From: an uncultured Tenacibaculum sp.
Lineage (GTDB): Bacteria > Bacteroidota > Bacteroidia > Flavobacteriales > Flavobacteriaceae
Direction of reading: 5' to 3'
Length of the DNA stretch: 64,000 bases
NCBI RefSeq assembly: GCF_947494125.1
Contig: NZ_CANLTU010000005.1
Location: forward strand, 62,001-126,000
Positions 63,055 to 64,000 of the stretch are shown one piece after another. Positions within the stretch are counted from its first letter, which is position 1; each line of letters starts with the position of its first letter. The notes under the pieces are model-generated. The model made no database searches. It worked only from the letters and a program-made list of their open reading frames with translations, and had not been told where the DNA came from. The translations under genes were made by a program, and so were the position numbers.

Positions 63055-63891
63055 ATGATCGTAAAAAATTTATCTAGCATCCCATTTGAAAAAATTATAG
63101 AATGTTTTCTTCTAGCTTTTGAAAATTATTTTGTTCCTATGCCAAAGGATCATAATTATTACCAAAAAAGATGGAAAGCTGCTAAAGTTGATTTTAATTT
63201 TTCTTATGGCATGTTTGATGAAAAAAAATTAGTTGGATTCATAATTCATGCAATTGATAAAAGAAATGGAATTTTAACAGCATTTAATACTGGCACTGGA
63301 GTAATTCCAGAATACAGGGGGAAAAAAATTGTAAAATCGATATACCAATACGCATTAAATGAGTTAGAATTAAATAATATCAAACAAAGCTCTTTAGAAG
63401 TTATAACAAAAAACGAAAGAGCTATTCACTTATACAAAAGTATTGGATTTAATATTTGTAAAACCTACAAGTGTTTCAGAGGTACAATAAAAACAAACAC
63501 CTCTTCTATATATGAATTAAAAGAAATCGATTTAAAAAATGTAAATTGGAAACAACTACCTAATCAATCGTTTTATTCTTGGGATAACCAAAAAGAATCT
63601 ATATTAAAAGATAATTATAAGTTTTTTCAAATAGTTTACAATAATGAACCCGAATCATTTTTTATAATTAATTCAGAACAAAACTATGTGGCACAATTTG
63701 ATTTATTAAACAATTCAAATATAGGATGGGAAAGACTTTTCTCAGGTATTAAACAATTTTCAAAAACAATTAAAATCAACAACGTCGACACAAGACTTTC
63801 AGTAAAGATTTTTGTCATCAACAATATTGGTCTTAAAAATATAATTGATCAATTTGAAATGAGTTTAAACATTGACCAAAAACAACCATAA
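63055..63891 (+). CDS. GNAT-family N-acetyltransferase
   Basis: A 278-residue protein whose first half is a GNAT domain: FNTGTGVIPEYRGKKIVKSIYQYALNELE (acetyl-CoA site, related to R/Q-x-x-G-x-A) and NERAIHLYKSIGFNICKTYKCF. The second half (about 150-278) is a different, less conserved region that may be a second degenerate GNAT unit. Substrate unknown. It probably shares a transcript with the bestrophin gene. Confidence 0.82.
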   Translation: MIVKNLSSIPFEKIIECFLLAFENYFVPMPKDHNYYQKRWKAAKVDFNFSYGMFDEKKLVGFIIHAIDKRNGILTAFNTGTGVIPEYRGKKIVKSIYQYALNELELNNIKQSSLEVITKNERAIHLYKSIGFNICKTYKCFRGTIKTNTSSIYELKEIDLKNVNWKQLPNQSFYSWDNQKESILKDNYKFFQIVYNNEPESFFIINSEQNYVAQFDLLNNSNIGWERLFSGIKQFSKTIKINNVDTRLSVKIFVINNIGLKNIIDQFEMSLNIDQKQP

Positions 63892-64000
63892 CTATCACAT
63901 AATTAAAACTACAAAAGCGTTTGTTCATAATCTAAACAGTTTTCATTTAACAGTAAAGTCAAATTGATTTTTTAATAACTTTTTTTAATTAAAAATTGTT
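63892..64000. other. Window end, no gene seen
   Basis: AT-rich DNA after the GNAT gene without an open frame of useful length or a clear hairpin. The next gene is outside the window. Confidence 0.6.

Overview
The window is AT-rich (roughly 30% G+C by eye), densely packed chromosomal DNA from a member of the Bacteroidota, most likely a marine Flavobacteriaceae of the Tenacibaculum/Polaribacter type. The evidence is a type IX secretion (T9SS) sorting tail on a large metalloprotease, a TonB-dependent receptor with a carboxypeptidase-like N-terminal domain, a PafA phosphatase, sensor kinases with beta-propellers, a fused phosphoserine phosphatase/phosphoglycerate dehydrogenase, and Bacteroidota-type promoters (TTG, then TAnnTTTG). 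The genus is an inference. I see no prophage, insertion sequence, CRISPR array or rRNA; the only RNA genes are tRNA-Tyr and tRNA-Lys.

Layout. 1-3402: the 3' part of a plus-strand polyamine and ion-channel operon (spermidine synthase cut by the window edge, SpeD, a potassium channel with an RCK domain, a GRDP-like protein, and an unknown protein with a Cys-rich tail). 3466-12146: YjbQ, two unknown secreted proteins, and a signalling locus of one LytTR response regulator and two LytS-like histidine kinases, one with a large sensor propeller. 12172-21344: housekeeping genes (dnaK, NUDIX, pyrE, birA, rsfS, ftsH, a LUD protein, cdsA, acyl-CoA-binding protein, YceI lipoprotein). 21416-22963: peptide transporter. 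23072-33667: a 14-gene minus-strand operon for kynurenine catabolism, with a divergent IclR regulator at 33820-34593. 34646-46123: serB-serA fusion, UbiA-like membrane protein, gcvP, YchJ, YaaA, a metallo-beta-lactamase-fold enzyme, a large protein of unknown function, and an ECF sigma factor trio. 46176-55022: DUF389 protein, C1 peptidase, TonB-dependent receptor, two tRNAs, MlaF/MlaE, PafA. 55245-63891: a 51-residue YqaE/Pmp3 protein, a T9SS metalloprotease, an M14 carboxypeptidase, a bestrophin and a GNAT acetyltransferase.

Main regulatory observations. (1) A 30-bp element made of TTCCGAATG, a 12-bp spacer and TTCCGAAAA occurs twice, at 6713-6742 and 12063-12092. Half-sites start exactly 21 bp apart, the usual geometry of LytTR binding sites. 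One copy lies upstream of the sensor-kinase gene and one upstream of the two secreted proteins, so the signalling locus and its probable targets can be linked from sequence alone. (2) A perfect 8-bp-arm palindrome (CGTTTCAT-TTA-ATGAAACG, 33744-33762) sits between kynU and the IclR gene and is a good candidate operator for the kynurenine operon. (3) Several promoters end almost at the start codon; pyrE and the divergent NUDIX gene have start codons 7 bp apart, each with its -7 element at or inside the other gene.

The kynurenine operon encodes hydroxylation (KMO), kynureninase, 3-hydroxyanthranilate dioxygenase, ACMS decarboxylase, a semialdehyde dehydrogenase and a RidA-type putative deaminase. 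Interleaved are genes with no assigned role in the pathway: a PhyH oxygenase, an SDR lacking the usual Tyr/Lys, a DUF1697 protein, a small cytosolic protein, a two-TM protein, two SRPBCC/thioesterase-type proteins and a seven-TM protein. Tryptophan dioxygenase and formamidase are not in the window. Start sites were moved from the longest open frame for NUDIX, pyrE, rsfS, the IclR gene, the MBL-fold gene, the 481-residue unknown protein and the M14 peptidase.
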